A stretch of 64,000 bases of DNA from assembly GCA_958299035.1 (NCBI GenBank), contig CATQJL010000190.1, positions 1 through 64,000 of the forward strand, written 5' to 3'. Positions 1 through 12,300 of this stretch are shown in pieces (position 1 is the stretch's first letter; each line of letters starts with the position of its first letter). The notes beneath the pieces were generated by a model. The model searched no databases. It was not told the DNA's origin and saw nothing but the letters and a program-made list of their open reading frames with translations. This DNA is from Cylicocyclus nassatus (taxonomy: Eukaryota > Nematoda > Chromadorea > Rhabditida > Strongylidae). The position numbers were made by a program, and so were the translations under genes.

Positions 1-26
1 AAGCAGTGGTATCAACGCAGAGTACT
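1..26 (+). other. Residual library amplification adapter (non-genomic)
   Basis: The window opens with AAGCAGTGGTATCAACGCAG, followed by AGTACT, which has no similarity to the 20-bp repeat. From memory this is the SMART-type PCR primer used in cDNA kits and as the adapter in low-input long-read genomic amplification, where the form ending in T is ligated to A-tailed DNA. Base 26 is that T. From base 27 (AGTGTCAAGG) the sequence is in perfect register with the array, which supports 26 rather than 25 adapter bases. I did not see the adapter or its reverse complement elsewhere in the window. It should be masked. Confidence 0.93.
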
Positions 27-1814
27 AGTGTCAAGGCCTATGAATGCGTGTCAAGGCCCACGAATGAGTGTCAAGGCCCACGAGTGCGTGTCAAGGCCTA
101 CGAGTGAGTGTCAAGGCCCACGAATGAGTGTCAAGGCCCACGAATGAGTGTCAAGGCCCACGAATGAGTGTCAAGGCCCACGAGTGCGTGTCAAGGCCTA
201 CGAGTGCGTGTCAAGGCCTACAAATGCGTGTCAAGGCCCACGAGTGCGTGTCAAGGCCTACGAATGCGTGTCAAGGCCCACGAGTGCGTGTCAAGGCCTA
301 CGAGTGAGTGTCAAGGCCCACGAGTGCGTGTCAAGGCCTACGAGTGCGTGTCAAGGCCTACGAGTGAGTGTCAAGGCCCACGAGTGCGTGTCAAGGCCTA
401 CGAGTGCGTGTCAAGGCCTAAGAATGCGTGTCAAGGCCTATGAGTGCGTGTCAAGGCCTACGAATGCGTGTCAAGGCCCACGAATGAGTATCAAGGCCTA
501 CGAGTGCGTGTCAAGGCCTATGAATGCGTGTCAAGGCCCACGAGTGCGTGTCAAGGCCTACGAGTGAGTGTCAAGGCCCACGAGTGCGTGTCAAGGCCTA
601 CGAGTGCGTGTCAAGGCCTACGAGTGAGTGTCAAGGCCTACGAGTGAGTGTCAAGGCCCACGAGTGCGTGTCAAGGCCTACAAATGCGTGTCAAGGCCCA
701 CGAGTGCGTGTCAAGGCCTACGAATGCGTGTCAAGGCCCACGAGTGCGTGTCAAGGCCTACGAGTGAGTGTCAAGGCCCACGAGTGCGTGTCAAGGCCTA
801 CGAGTGCGTGTCAAGGCCTACGAGTGAGTGTCAAGGCCCACGAGTGCGTGTCAAGGCCTACGAGTGCGTGTCAAGGCCTAAGAATGCGTGTCAAGGCCTA
901 TGAGTGCGTGTCAAGGCCTACGAATGCGTGTCAAGGCCCACGAATGAGTATCAAGGCCTACGAGTGCGTGTCAAGGCCTACGAGTGCGTGTCAAGGTAAG
1001 TGTCAAGGCCTATGAATGCGTGTCAAGGCCTACGAGTGCGTGTCAAGGCCTACGAGTGCGTGTCAAGGCCTACGAATGCGTGTCAAGGCCCACGAGTGCG
1101 TGTCAAGGCCTACGAGTGAGTGTCAAGGCCCACGAGTGCGTGTCAAGGGCTACGAGTGCGTGTCAAGGCCTACGAGTGAGTGTCAAGGCCCACGAGTGCG
1201 TGTCAAGGCCTACGAGTGCGTGTCAAGGCCTATGAATGCGTGTTAAGGCCCACGAATGAGTGTCAAGGCCCACGAATGAGTGTCAAGGCCTACGAATGAG
1301 TGTCAAGGCCTACGAGTGCGTGTCAAGGCCTACGAATAAGTGTCAAGGCCTACGAGTGCGTGTCAGGCCTACGAGTGCGTGTCAAGGCCTACGAGTGAGT
1401 GTCAAGGCCCACGAGTGCGTGTCAAGGCCTACGAGTGCGTGTCAAGGCCTATGAATGCGTGTCAAGGCCCACGAATGAGTGTCAAGGCCCACGAGTGCGT
1501 GTCAAGGCCTACGAGTGAGTGTCAAGGCCCACGAGTGCGTGTCAAGGCCTACGAGTGCGTGTCAAGGCCTACGAGTGAGTGTCAAGGCCCACGAGTGCGT
1601 GTCAAGGCCTACAAATGCGTGTCAAGGCCCACGAGTGCGTGTCAAGGCCTACGAATGCGTGTCAAGGCCCACGAGTGCGTGTCAAGGCCTACGAGTGCGT
1701 GTCAAGGCCCAGGAGTGCGTGTCAAGGCCTACGAGTGCGTGTCAAGGCCTACGAGTGAGTGTCAAGGCCCACGAGTGCGTGTCAAGGCCTACGAGTGCGT
1801 GTCAAGGCCTAAGA

Positions 1815-4800
1815 ATGCGTGTCAAGGCCTATGAGTGCGTGTCAAGGCCTACGAATGCGTGTCAAGGCCCACGAATGAGTATCAAGGGCTACGAGTGCGT
1901 GTCAAGGCCCAGGAGTGCGTGTCAAGGCCTACGAGTGCGTGTCAAGGCCTACGAGTGAGTGTCAAGGCCCACGAGTGCGTGTCAAGGCCTACGAGTGCGT
2001 GTCAAGGCCTACGAATGCGTGTCAAGGCCCACGAGTGCGTGTCAAGGCCTACGAGTGAGTGTCAAGGCCCACGAGTGCGTGTCAAGGGCTACGAGTGCGT
2101 GTCAAGGCCTACGAGTGAGTGTCAAGGCCCACGAGTGCGTGTCAAGGCCTACGAGTGCGTGTCAAGGCCTATGAATGCGTGTCAAGGCCCACGAATGAGT
2201 GTCAAGGTCCACGAATGAGTGTCAAGGCCCACGAATGAGTGTCAAGGCCTACGAATGAGTGTCAAGGCCTACGAGTGCGTGTCAAAGCCTACGAATAAGT
2301 GTCAAGGCCTACGAGTGCGTGTCAGGCCTACGAGTGCGTGTCAAGGCCTACTAGTGCGTGTCAAGGCCTACGAGTGCGTGTCAAGGCCTACGAGTGAGTG
2401 TCAAGGCCCACGAGTGCGTGTCAAGGCCTACGAGTGCGTGTCAAGGCCCACGAGTGCGTGTCAAGGCCCACGAGTGCGTGTCAAGGCCTACAAATGCGTG
2501 TCAAGGCCCACGAGTGCGTGTCAAGGCCTACGAATGCGTGTCAAGGCCCACGAGTGCGTGTCAAGGCCTACGAGTGAGTGTCAAGGCCCACGAGTGCGTG
2601 TCAAGGGCTACGAGTGCGTGTCAAGGCCTACGAGTGAGTGTCAAGGCCCACGAGTGCGTGTCAAGGCCTACGAGTGCGTGTCAAGGCCTATGAATGCGTG
2701 TTAAGGCCCACGAATGAGTGTCAAGGCCCACGAATGAGTGTCAAGGCCTACGAATGAGTGTCAAGGCCTACGAGTGCGTGTCAAGGCCTACGAATAAGTG
2801 TCAAGGCCTACGAGTGCGTGTCAGGCCTACGAGTGCGTGTCAAGGCCTACGAGTGAGTGTCAAGGCCCACGAGTGCGTGTCAAGGCCTACGAGTGCGTGT
2901 CAAGGCCTATGAATGCGTGTCAAGGCCCACGAATGAGTGTCAAGGCCCACGAGTGCGTGTCAAGGCCTACGAGTGAGTGTCAAGGCCCACGAGTGCGTGT
3001 CAAGGCCTGCGAGTGCGTGTCAAGGCCTACGAGTGAGTGTCAAGGCCCACGAGTGCGTGTCAAGGCCTACAAATGCGTGTCAAGGCCCACGAGTGCGTGT
3101 CAAGGCCTACGAATGCGTGTCAAGGCCCACGAGTGCGTGTCAAGGCCTACGAGTGAGTGTCAAGGCCCAGGAGTGCGTGTCAAGGCCTACGAGTGCGTGT
3201 CAAGGCCTACGAGTGAGTGTCAAGGCCCACGAGTGCGTGTCAAGGCCTACGAGTGCGTGTCAAGGCCTAAGAATGCGTGTCAAGGCCTATGAGTGCGTGT
3301 CAAGGCCTACGAATGCGTGTCAAGGCCCACGAATGAGTATCAAGGCCTACGAGTGCGTGTCAAGGCCTACGAGTGCGTGTCAAGGTAAGTGTCAAGGCCT
3401 ATGAATGCGTGTCAAGGCCTACGAGTGCGTGTCAAGGCCTACGAGTGCGTGTCAAGGCCTACGAGTGCGTGTCAAAGCCTACGAGTGCGTGTCAAGGCCT
3501 ACGAATAAGTGTCAAGGCCTACGAGTGCGTGTCAGGCCTACGAGTGCGTGTCAAGGCCTACTAGTGCGTGTCAAGGCCTACGAGTGCGTGTCAAGGCCTA
3601 CGAGTGCGTGTCAAGGCCTACGAGTTCGTGTCAAGGCCTACGAGTGAGTGTCAAGGCCCACGAGTGCGTGTCAAGGCCTACGAATAAGTGTCAAGGCCTA
3701 CGAGTGCGTGTCAGGCCTACGAGTGCGTGTCAAGGCCTACGAGTGAGTGTCAAGGCCCACGAGTGCGTGTCAAGGCCTACGAGTGCGTGTCAAGGCCTAT
3801 GAATGCGTGTCAAGGCCCACGAATGAGTGTCAAGGCCCACGAGTGCGTGTCAAGGCCTACGAGTGAGTGTCAAGGCCCACGAGTGCGTGTCAAGGCCTAC
3901 GAGTGCGTGTCAAGGCCTACGAGTGAGTGTCAAGGCCCACGAGTGCGTGTCAAGGCCTACAAATGCGTGTCAAGGCCCACGAGTGCGTGTCAAGGCCTAC
4001 GAATGCGTGTCAAGGCCCACGAGTGCGTGTCAAGGCCTACGAGTGAGTGTCAAGGCCCACGAGTGCGTGTCAAGGCCTACGAGTGCGTGTCAAGGCCTAC
4101 GAGTGAGTGTCAAGGCCCACGAGTGCGTGTCAAGGCCTACGAGTGCGTGTCAGGGCCTAAGAATGCGTGTCAAGGCCTATGAGTGCGTGTCAAGGCCCAC
4201 GAATGAGTATCAAGGCCTACGAGTGCGTGTCAAGGCCTACGAGTGCGTGTCAAGGTAAGTGTCAAGGCCTATGAATGCGTGTCAAGGCCTACGAGTGCGT
4301 GTCAAGGCCTACGAGTGCGTGTCAAGGCCTACGAATGCGTGTCAAGGCCCACGAGTGCGTGTCAAGGCCTACGAGTGAGTGTCAAGGCCCACGAGTGCGT
4401 GTCAAGGGCTACGAGTGCGTGTCAAGGCCTACGAGTGAGTGTCAAGGCCCACGAGTGCGTGTCAAGGCCTACGAGTGCGTGTCAAGGCCTATGAATGCGT
4501 GTTAAGGCCCACGAATGAGTGTCAAGGCCCACGAATGAGTGTCAAGGCCTACGAATGAGTGTCAAGGCCTACGAGTGCGTGTCAAGGCCTACGAATAAGT
4601 GTCAAGGCCTACGAGTGCGTGTCAGGCCTACGAGTGCGTGTCAAGGCCTACGAGTGAGTGTCAAGGCCCAGGAGTGCGTGTCAAGGCCTACGAGTGCGTG
4701 TCAAGGCCTACGAGTGAGTGTCAAGGCCCACGAGTGCGTGTCAAGGCCTACGAGTGCGTGTCAAGGCCTATGAATGCGTGTCAAGGCCCACGAATGAGTG

Positions 4801-7600
4801 TCAAGGCCCACGAGTGCGTGTCAAGGCCTACGAGTGAGTGTCAAGGCCCACGAGTGCGTGTCAAGGCCTACGAGTGCGTGTCAAGGCCTATGAGTGCGTG
4901 TCAAGGCCTACGAATGCGTGTCAAGGCCCACGAATGAGTATCAAGGGCTACGAGTGCGTGTCAAGGCCCAGGAGTGCGTGTCAAGGCCTACGAGTGCGTG
5001 TCAAGGCCTACGAGTGAGTGTCAAGGCCCACGAGTGCGTGTCAAGGCCTACGAGTGCGTGTCAAGGCCTACGAATGCGTGTCAAGGCCCACGAGTGCGTG
5101 TCAAGGCCTACGAGTGAGTGTCAAGGCCCACGAGTGCGTGTCAAGGGCTACGAGTGCGTGTCAAGGCCTACGAGTGAGTGTCAAGGCCCACGAGTGCGTG
5201 TCAAGGCCTACGAGTGCGTGTCAAGGCCTATGAATGCGTGTCAAGGCCCACGAATGAGTGTCAAGGTCCACGAATGAGTGTCAAGGCCCACGAATGAGTG
5301 TCAAGGCCTACGAATGAGTGTCAAGGCCTACGAGTGCGTGTCAAAGCCTACGAATAAGTGTCAAGGCCTACGAGTGCGTGTCAGGCCTACGAGTGCGTGT
5401 CAAGGCCTACTAGTGCGTGTCAAGGCCTACGAGTGCGTGTCAAGGCCTACGAGTGAGTGTCAAGGCCCACGAGTGCGTGTCAAGGCCTACGAGTGCGTGT
5501 CAAGGCCTACGAGTGCGTGTCAAGGGCTACGAGTGCGTGTCAAGGCCTACGAGTGAGTGTCAAGGCCCACGAGTGCGTGTCAAGGGCTACGAGTGCGTGT
5601 CAAGGCCTACGAGTGAGTGTCAAGGCCCACGAGTGCGTGTCAAGGCCTACGAGTGCGTGTCAAGGCCTATGAATGCGTGTTAAGGCCCACGAATGAGTGT
5701 CAAGGCCCACGAATGAGTGTCAAGGCCTACGAATGAGTGTCAAGGCCTACGAGTGCGTGTCAAGGCCTACGAATAAGTGTCAAGGCCTACGAGTGCGTGT
5801 CAGGCCTACGAGTGCGTGTCAAGGCCTACGAGTGAGTGTCAAGGCCCACGAGTGCGTGTCAAGGCCTACGAGTGCGTGTCAAGGCCTATGAATGCGTGTC
5901 AAGGCCCACGAATGAGTGTCAAGGCCCACGAGTGCGTGTCAAGGCCTACGAGTGAGTGTCAAGGCCCACGAGTGCGTGTCAAGGCCTGCGAGTGCGTGTC
6001 AAGGCCTACGAGTGAGTGTCAAGGCCCACGAGTGCGTGTCAAGGCCTACAAATGCGTGTCAAGGCCCACGAGTGCGTGTCAAGGCCTACGAATGCGTGTC
6101 AAGGCCCACGAGTGCGTGTCAAGGCCTACGAGTGAGTGTCAAGGCCCAGGAGTGCGTGTCAAGGCCTACGAGTGCGTGTCAAGGCCTACGAGTGAGTGTC
6201 AAGGCCCACGAGTGCGTGTCAAGGCCTACGAGTGCGTGTCAAGGCCTAAGAATGCGTGTCAAGGCCTATGAGTGCGTGTCAAGGCCTACGAATGCGTGTC
6301 AAGGCCCACGAATGAGTATCAAGGCCTACAAGTGCGTGTCAAGGCCTACGAGTGCGTGTCAAGGTAAGTGTCAAGGCCTATGAATGCGTGTCAAGGCCTA
6401 CGAGTGCGTGTCAAGGCCTACGAGTGCGTGTCAAGGCCTACGAGTGCGTGTCAAGGCCTACGAGTGCGTGTCAAGGCCTACGAATAAGTGTCAAGGCCTA
6501 CGAGTGCGTGTCAGGCCTACGAGTGCGTGTCAAGGCCTACTAGTGCGTGTCAAGGCCTACGAGTGCGTGTCAAGGCCTACGAGTGCGTGTCAAGGCCTAC
6601 GAGTTCGTGTCAAGGCCTACGAGTGAGTGTCAAGGCCCACGAGTGCGTGTCAAGGCCTACGAATAAGTGTCAAGGCCTACGAGTGCGTGTCAGGCCTACG
6701 AGTGCGTGTCAAGGCCTACGAGTGAGTGTCAAGGCCCACGAGTGCGTGTCAAGGCCTACGAGTGCGTGTCAAGGCCTATGAATGCGTGTCAAGGCCCACG
6801 AATGAGTGTCAAGGCCCACGAGTGCGCGTCAAGGCCTACGAGTGCGTGTCAAGGCCTACGAGTGAGTGTCAAGGCCCACGAGTGCGTGTCAAGGCCTACA
6901 AATGCGTGTCAAGGCCCACGAGTGCGTGTCAAGGCCTACGAATGCGTGTCAAGGCCCACGAGTGCGTGTCAAGGCCTACGAGTGAGTGTCAAGGCCCACG
7001 AGTGCGTGTCAAGGCCTACGAGTGCGTGTCAAGGCCTACGAGTGAGTGTCAAGGCCCACGAGTGCGTGTCAAGGCCTACGAGTGCGTGTCAGGGCCTAAG
7101 AATGCGTGTCAAGGCCTATGAGTGCGTGTCAAGGCCTACGAATGCGTGTCAAGGCCCACGAATGAGTATCAAGGCCTACGAGTGCGTGTCAAGGCCTACG
7201 AGTGCGTGTCAAGGTAAGTGTCAAGGCCTATGAATGCGTGTCAAGGCCTACGAGTGCGTGTCAAGGCCTACGAGTGCGTGTCAAGGCCTACGAATGCGTG
7301 TCAAGGCCCACGAGTGCGTGTCAAGGCCTACGAGTGAGTGTCAAGGCCCACGAGTGCGTGTCAAGGGCTACGAGTGCGTGTCAAGGCCTACGAGTGAGTG
7401 TCAAGGCCCACGAGTGCGTGTCAAGGCCTACGAGTGCGTGTCAAGGCCTATGAATGCGTGTTAAGGCCCACGAATGAGTGTCAAGGCCCACGAATGAGTG
7501 TCAAGGCCTACGAATGAGTGTCAAGGCCTACGAGTGCGTGTCAAGGCCTACGAATAAGTGTCAAGGCCTACGAGTGCGTGTCAGGCCTACGAGTGCGTGT
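1815..7600 (+). repeat. Imperfect tandem block pair, period about 3.0 kb
   Basis: Copy 1 is about 1,815-4,640 and copy 2 about 4,874-7,600. Shared rare changes include ATCAAGGGCT (1,881 and 4,940), CAAGGTCCACG (2,204 and 5,263), CAAAGCCTACGAATAAG (2,283 and 5,342), CCTGCGAG (3,006 and 5,985) and GAGTTCGTG (3,622 and 6,601). The offset falls from 3,059 to 2,979 after a 4-unit difference near 2,450, then to 2,959 after further unit loss near 3,845-4,200. The copies have therefore gained or lost whole units since duplication. A point change in copy 2 (TACAAGTG near 6,330) is absent from copy 1. Confidence 0.75.
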
Positions 7601-9357
7601 CAAGGCCTACGAGTGAGTGTCAAGGCCCACGAGTGCGTGTCAAGGCCTACGAGTGCGTGTCAAGGCCTATGAATGCGTGTCAAGGCCCACGAATGAGTGT
7701 CAAGGCCCACGAGTGCGTGTCAAGGCCTACGAGTGAGTGTCAAGGCCCACGAGTGCGTGTCAAGGCCTACGAGTGAGTGTCAAGGCCCACGAGTGCGTGT
7801 CAAGGCCTACGAGTGCGTGTCAAGGCCTAAGAATGCGTGTCAAGGCCTATGAGTGCGTGTCAAGGCCTACGAATGCGTGTCAAGGCCCACGAATGAGTAT
7901 CAAGGCCTACAAGTGCGTGTCAAGGCCTACGAGTGCGTGTCAAGGTAAGTGTCAAGGCCTATGAATGCGTGTCAAGGCCTACGAGTGCGTGTCAAGGCCT
8001 ACGAGTGCGTGTCAAGGCCTACGAGTGCGTGTCAAGGCCTACGAGTGCGTGTCAAGGCCTACGAATAAGTGTCAAGGCCTACGAGTGCGTGTCAGGCCTA
8101 CGAGTGCGTGTCAAGGCCTACTAGTGCGTGTCAAGGCCTACGAGTGCGTGTCAAGGCCTACGAGTGCGTGTCAAGGCCTACGAGTTCGTGTCAAGGCCTA
8201 CGAGTGAGTGTCAAGGCCCACGAGTGCGTGTCAAGGCCTACGAATAAGTGTCAAGGCCTACGAGTGCGTGTCAGGCCTACGAGTGCGTGTCAAGGCCTAC
8301 GAGTGAGTGTCAAGGCCCACGAGTGCGTGTCAAGGCCTACGAGTGCGTGTCAAGGCCTATGAATGCGTGTCAAGGCCCACGAATGAGTGTCAAGGCCCAC
8401 GAGTGCGCGTCAAGGCCTACGAGTGCGTGTCAAGGCCTACGAGTGAGTGTCAAGGCCCACGAGTGCGTGTCAAGGCCTACAAATGCGTGTCAAGGCCCAC
8501 GAGTGCGTGTCAAGGCCTACGAATGCGTGTCAAGGCCCACGAGTGCGTGTCAAGGCCTACGAGTGAGTGTCAAGGCCCACGAGTGCGTGTCAAGGCCTAC
8601 GAGTGCGTGTCAAGGCCTACGAGTGAGTGTCAAGGCCCACGAGTGCGTGTCAAGGCCTACGAGTGCGTGTCAGGGCCTAAGAATGCGTGTCAAGGCCTAT
8701 GAGTGCGTGTCAAGGCCTACGAATGCGTGTCAAGGCCCACGAATGAGTATCAAGGCCTACGAGTGCGTGTCAAGGCCTACGAGTGCGTGTCAAGGTAAGT
8801 GTCAAGGCCTATGAATGCGTGTCAAGGCCTACGAGTGCGTGTCAAGGCCTACGAGTGCGTGTCAAGGCCTACGAATGCGTGTCAAGGCCCACGAGTGCGT
8901 GTCAAGGCCTACGAGTGAGTGTCAAGGCCCACGAGTGCGTGTCAAGGGCTACGAGTGCGTGTCAAGGCCTACGAGTGAGTGTCAAGGCCCACGAGTGCGT
9001 GTCAAGGCCTACGAGTGCGTGTCAAGGCCTATGAATGCGTGTTAAGGCCCACGAATGAGTGTCAAGGCCCACGAATGAGTGTCAAGGCCTACGAATGAGT
9101 GTCAAGGCCTACGAGTGCGTGTCAAGGCCTACGAATAAGTGTCAAGGCCTACGAGTGCGTGTCAGGCCTACGAGTGCGTGTCAAGGCCTACGAGTGAGTG
9201 TCAAGGCCCACGAGTGCGTGTCAAGGCCTACGAGTGCGTGTCAAGGCCTATGAATGCGTGTCAAGGCCCACGAATGAGTGTCAAGGCCCACGAGTGCGTG
9301 TCAAGGCCTACGAGTGAGTGTCAAGGCCCACGAGTGCGTGTCAAGGCCTACGAGTGC
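6170..9357 (+). repeat. Tandem duplication, period 1,581 bp
   Basis: About 6,170-7,776 matches about 7,751-9,357 with no difference noticed. Shared private changes are TACAAGTG (6,330 and 7,911), GAGTTCGTG (6,601 and 8,182), GTGCGCGTC (near 6,825 and 8,406) and GTCAGGGCC (7,090 and 8,671). The matching length slightly exceeds the period, as expected for a direct tandem duplication. This copy carries changes from the second copy of the upstream 3-kb block, so it arose later. Confidence 0.8.
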
Positions 9358-12300
9358 GTGTCAAGGCCTACGAGTGAGTGTCAAGGCCCACGAGTGCGTG
9401 TCAAGGCCTACAAATGCGTGTCAAGGCCCACGAGTGCGTGTCAAGGCCTACGAATGCGTGTCAAGGCCCACGAGTGCGTGTCAAGGCCTACGAGTGAGTG
9501 TCAAGGCCCAGGAGTGCGTGTCAAGGCCTACGAGTGCGTGTCAAGGCCTACGAGTGAGTGTCAAGGCCCACGAGTGCGTGTCAAGGCCTACGAGTGCGTG
9601 TCAAGGCCTACGAATAAGTGTCAAGGCCTACGAGTGCGTGTCAGGCCTACGAGTGCGTGTCAAGGCCTACGAGTGAGTGTCAAGGCCCACGAGTGCGTGT
9701 CAAGGCCTACGAGTGCGTGTCAAGGCCTACGAGTGAGTGTCAAGGCCTATGAATGCGTGTCAAGGCCCACGAATGAGTGTCAAGGCCCACGAGTGCGTGT
9801 CAAGGCCTACGAGTGAGTGTCAAGGCCCACGAGTGCGTGTCAAGGCCTACGAGTGCGTGTCAAGGCCTACGAGTGAGTGTCAAGGCCCACGAGTGCGTGT
9901 CAAGGCCTACAAATGCGTGTCAAGGCCCACGAGTGCGTGTCAAGGCCTACGAATGCGTGTCAAGGCCCACGAGTGCGTGTCAAGGCCTACGAGTGAGTGT
10001 CAAGGCCCACGAGTGCGTGTCAAGGCCTACGAGTGCGTGTCAAGGCCTACGAGTGAGTGTCAAGGCCCACGAGTGCGTGTCAAGGCCTACGAGTGCGTGT
10101 CAAGGCCTAAGAATGCGTGTCAAGGCCTGTGAGTGCGTGTCAAGGCCTACGAATGCGTGTCAAGGCCCACGAATGAGTATCAAGGCCTACGAGTGCGTGT
10201 CAAGGCCTATGAATGCGTGTCAAGGCCCACGAGTGCGTGTCAAGGCCTACGAGTGAGTGTCAAGGCCCACGAGTGCGTGTCAAGGCCTACGAGTGCGTGT
10301 CAAGGCCTACGAGTGAGTGTCAAGGCCTACGAGTGAGTGTCAAGGCCCACGAGTGCGTGTCAAGGCCTACAAATGCGTGTCAAGGCCCACGAGTGCGTGT
10401 CAAGGCCTACGAATGCGTGTCAAGGCCCACGAGTGCGTGTCAAGGCCTACGAGTGAGTGTCAAGGCCCACGAGTGCGTGTCAAGGCCTACGAGTGCGTGT
10501 CAAGGCCTACGAGTGAGTGTCAAGGCCCACGAGTGCGTGTCAAGGCCTACGAGTGCGTGTCAAGGCCTAAGAATGCGTGTCAAGGCCTATGAGTGCGTGT
10601 CAAGGCCTACGAATGCGTGTCAAGGCCCACGAATGAGTATCAAGGCCTACGAGTGCGTGTCAAGGCCTATGAATGCGTGTCAAGGCCCACGAATGAGTGT
10701 CAAGGCCCACGAGTGCGTGTCAAGGCCTACGAGTGAGTGTCAAGGCCCACGAGTGCGTGTCAAGGCCTACGAGTGCGTGTCAAGGCCTACGAGTGAGTGT
10801 CAAGGCCCACGAGTGCGTGTCAAGGCCTACAAATGCGTGTCAAGGCCCACGAGTGCGTGTCAAGGCCTACGAATGCGTGTCAAGGCCCACGAGTGCGTGT
10901 CAAGGCCTACGAGTGAGTGTCAAGGCCCACGAGTGCGTGTCAAGGCCTACGAGTGCGTGTCAAGGCCTACGAGTGAGTGTCAAGGCCCACGAGTGCGTGT
11001 CAAGGCCTACGAGTGCGTGTCAGGGCCTAAGAATGCGTGTCAAGGCCTATGAGTGCGTGTCAAGGCCTACGAATGCGTGTCAAGGCCCACGAATGAGTAT
11101 CAAGGCCTACGAGTGCGTGTCAAGGCCTACGAGTGCGTGTCAAGGTAAGTGTCAAGGCCTATGAATGCGTGTCAAGGCCTACGAGTGCGTGTCAAGGCCT
11201 ACGAGTGCGTGTCAAGGCCTACGAATGCGTGTCAAGGCCCACGAGTGCGTGTCAAGGCCTACGAGTGAGTGTCAAGGCCCACGAGTGCGTGTCAAGGGCT
11301 ACGAGTGCGTGTCAAGGCCTACGAGTGAGTGTCAAGGCCCACGAGTGCGTGTCAAGGCCTACGAGTGCGTGTCAAGGCCTATGAATGCGTGTTAAGGCCC
11401 ACGAATGAGTGTCAAGGCCCACGAATGAGTGTCAAGGCCTACGAATGAGTGTCAAGGCCTACGAGTGCGTGTCAAGGCCTACGAATAAGTGTCAAGGCCT
11501 ACGAGTGCGTGTCAGGCCTACGAGTGCGTGTCAAGGCCTACGAGTGAGTGTCAAGGCCCACGAGTGCGTGTCAAGGCCTACGAGTGCGTGTCAAGGCCTA
11601 TGAATGCGTGTCAAGGCCCACGAATGAGTGTCAAGGCCCACGAGTGCGTGTCAAGGCCTACGAGTGAGTGTCAAGGCCCACGAGTGCGTGTCAAGGCCTA
11701 CGAGTGCGTGTCAAGGCCTACGAGTGAGTGTCAAGGCCCACGAGTGCGTGTCAAGGCCTACAAATGCGTGTCAAGGCCCACGAGTGCGTGTCAAGGCCTA
11801 CGAATGCGTGTCAAGGCCCACGAGTGCGTGTCAAGGCCTACGAGTGAGTGTCAAGGCCCAGGAGTGCGTGTCAAGGCCTACGAGTGCGTGTCAAGGCCTA
11901 CGAGTGAGTGTCAAGGCCCACGAGTGCGTGTCAAGGCCTACGAGTGCGTGTCAAGGCCTACGAATAAGTGTCAAGGCCTACGAGTGCGTGTCAGGCCTAC
12001 GAGTGCGTGTCAAGGCCTACGAGTGAGTGTCAAGGCCCACGAGTGCGTGTCAAGGCCTACGAGTGCGTGTCAAGGCCTACGAGTGAGTGTCAAGGCCTAT
12101 GAATGCGTGTCAAGGCCCACGAATGAGTGTCAAGGCCCACGAGTGCGTGTCAAGGCCTACGAGTGAGTGTCAAGGCCCACGAGTGCGTGTCAAGGCCTAC
12201 GAGTGCGTGTCAAGGCCTACGAGTGAGTGTCAAGGCCCACGAGTGCGTGTCAAGGCCTACAAATGCGTGTCAAGGCCCACGAGTGCGTGTCAAGGCCTAC

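Noticed and set aside
18..35. Genomic ACTAGT unit at the start of the array
   Set aside because: The adapter end AGTACT joined to AGTG fortuitously makes ACTAGT. True ACTAGT units continue with GCGTGTCAAGG, whereas here GTGTCAAGG follows directly, so the T belongs to the adapter.
996..1001. GTAAGT motifs as functional introns
   Set aside because: There is no pyrimidine tract or branch-point-like AT-rich stretch and no exon. The motif arises by deletion within a repeat unit, so I keep it only as a hypothesis about RNA behaviour.
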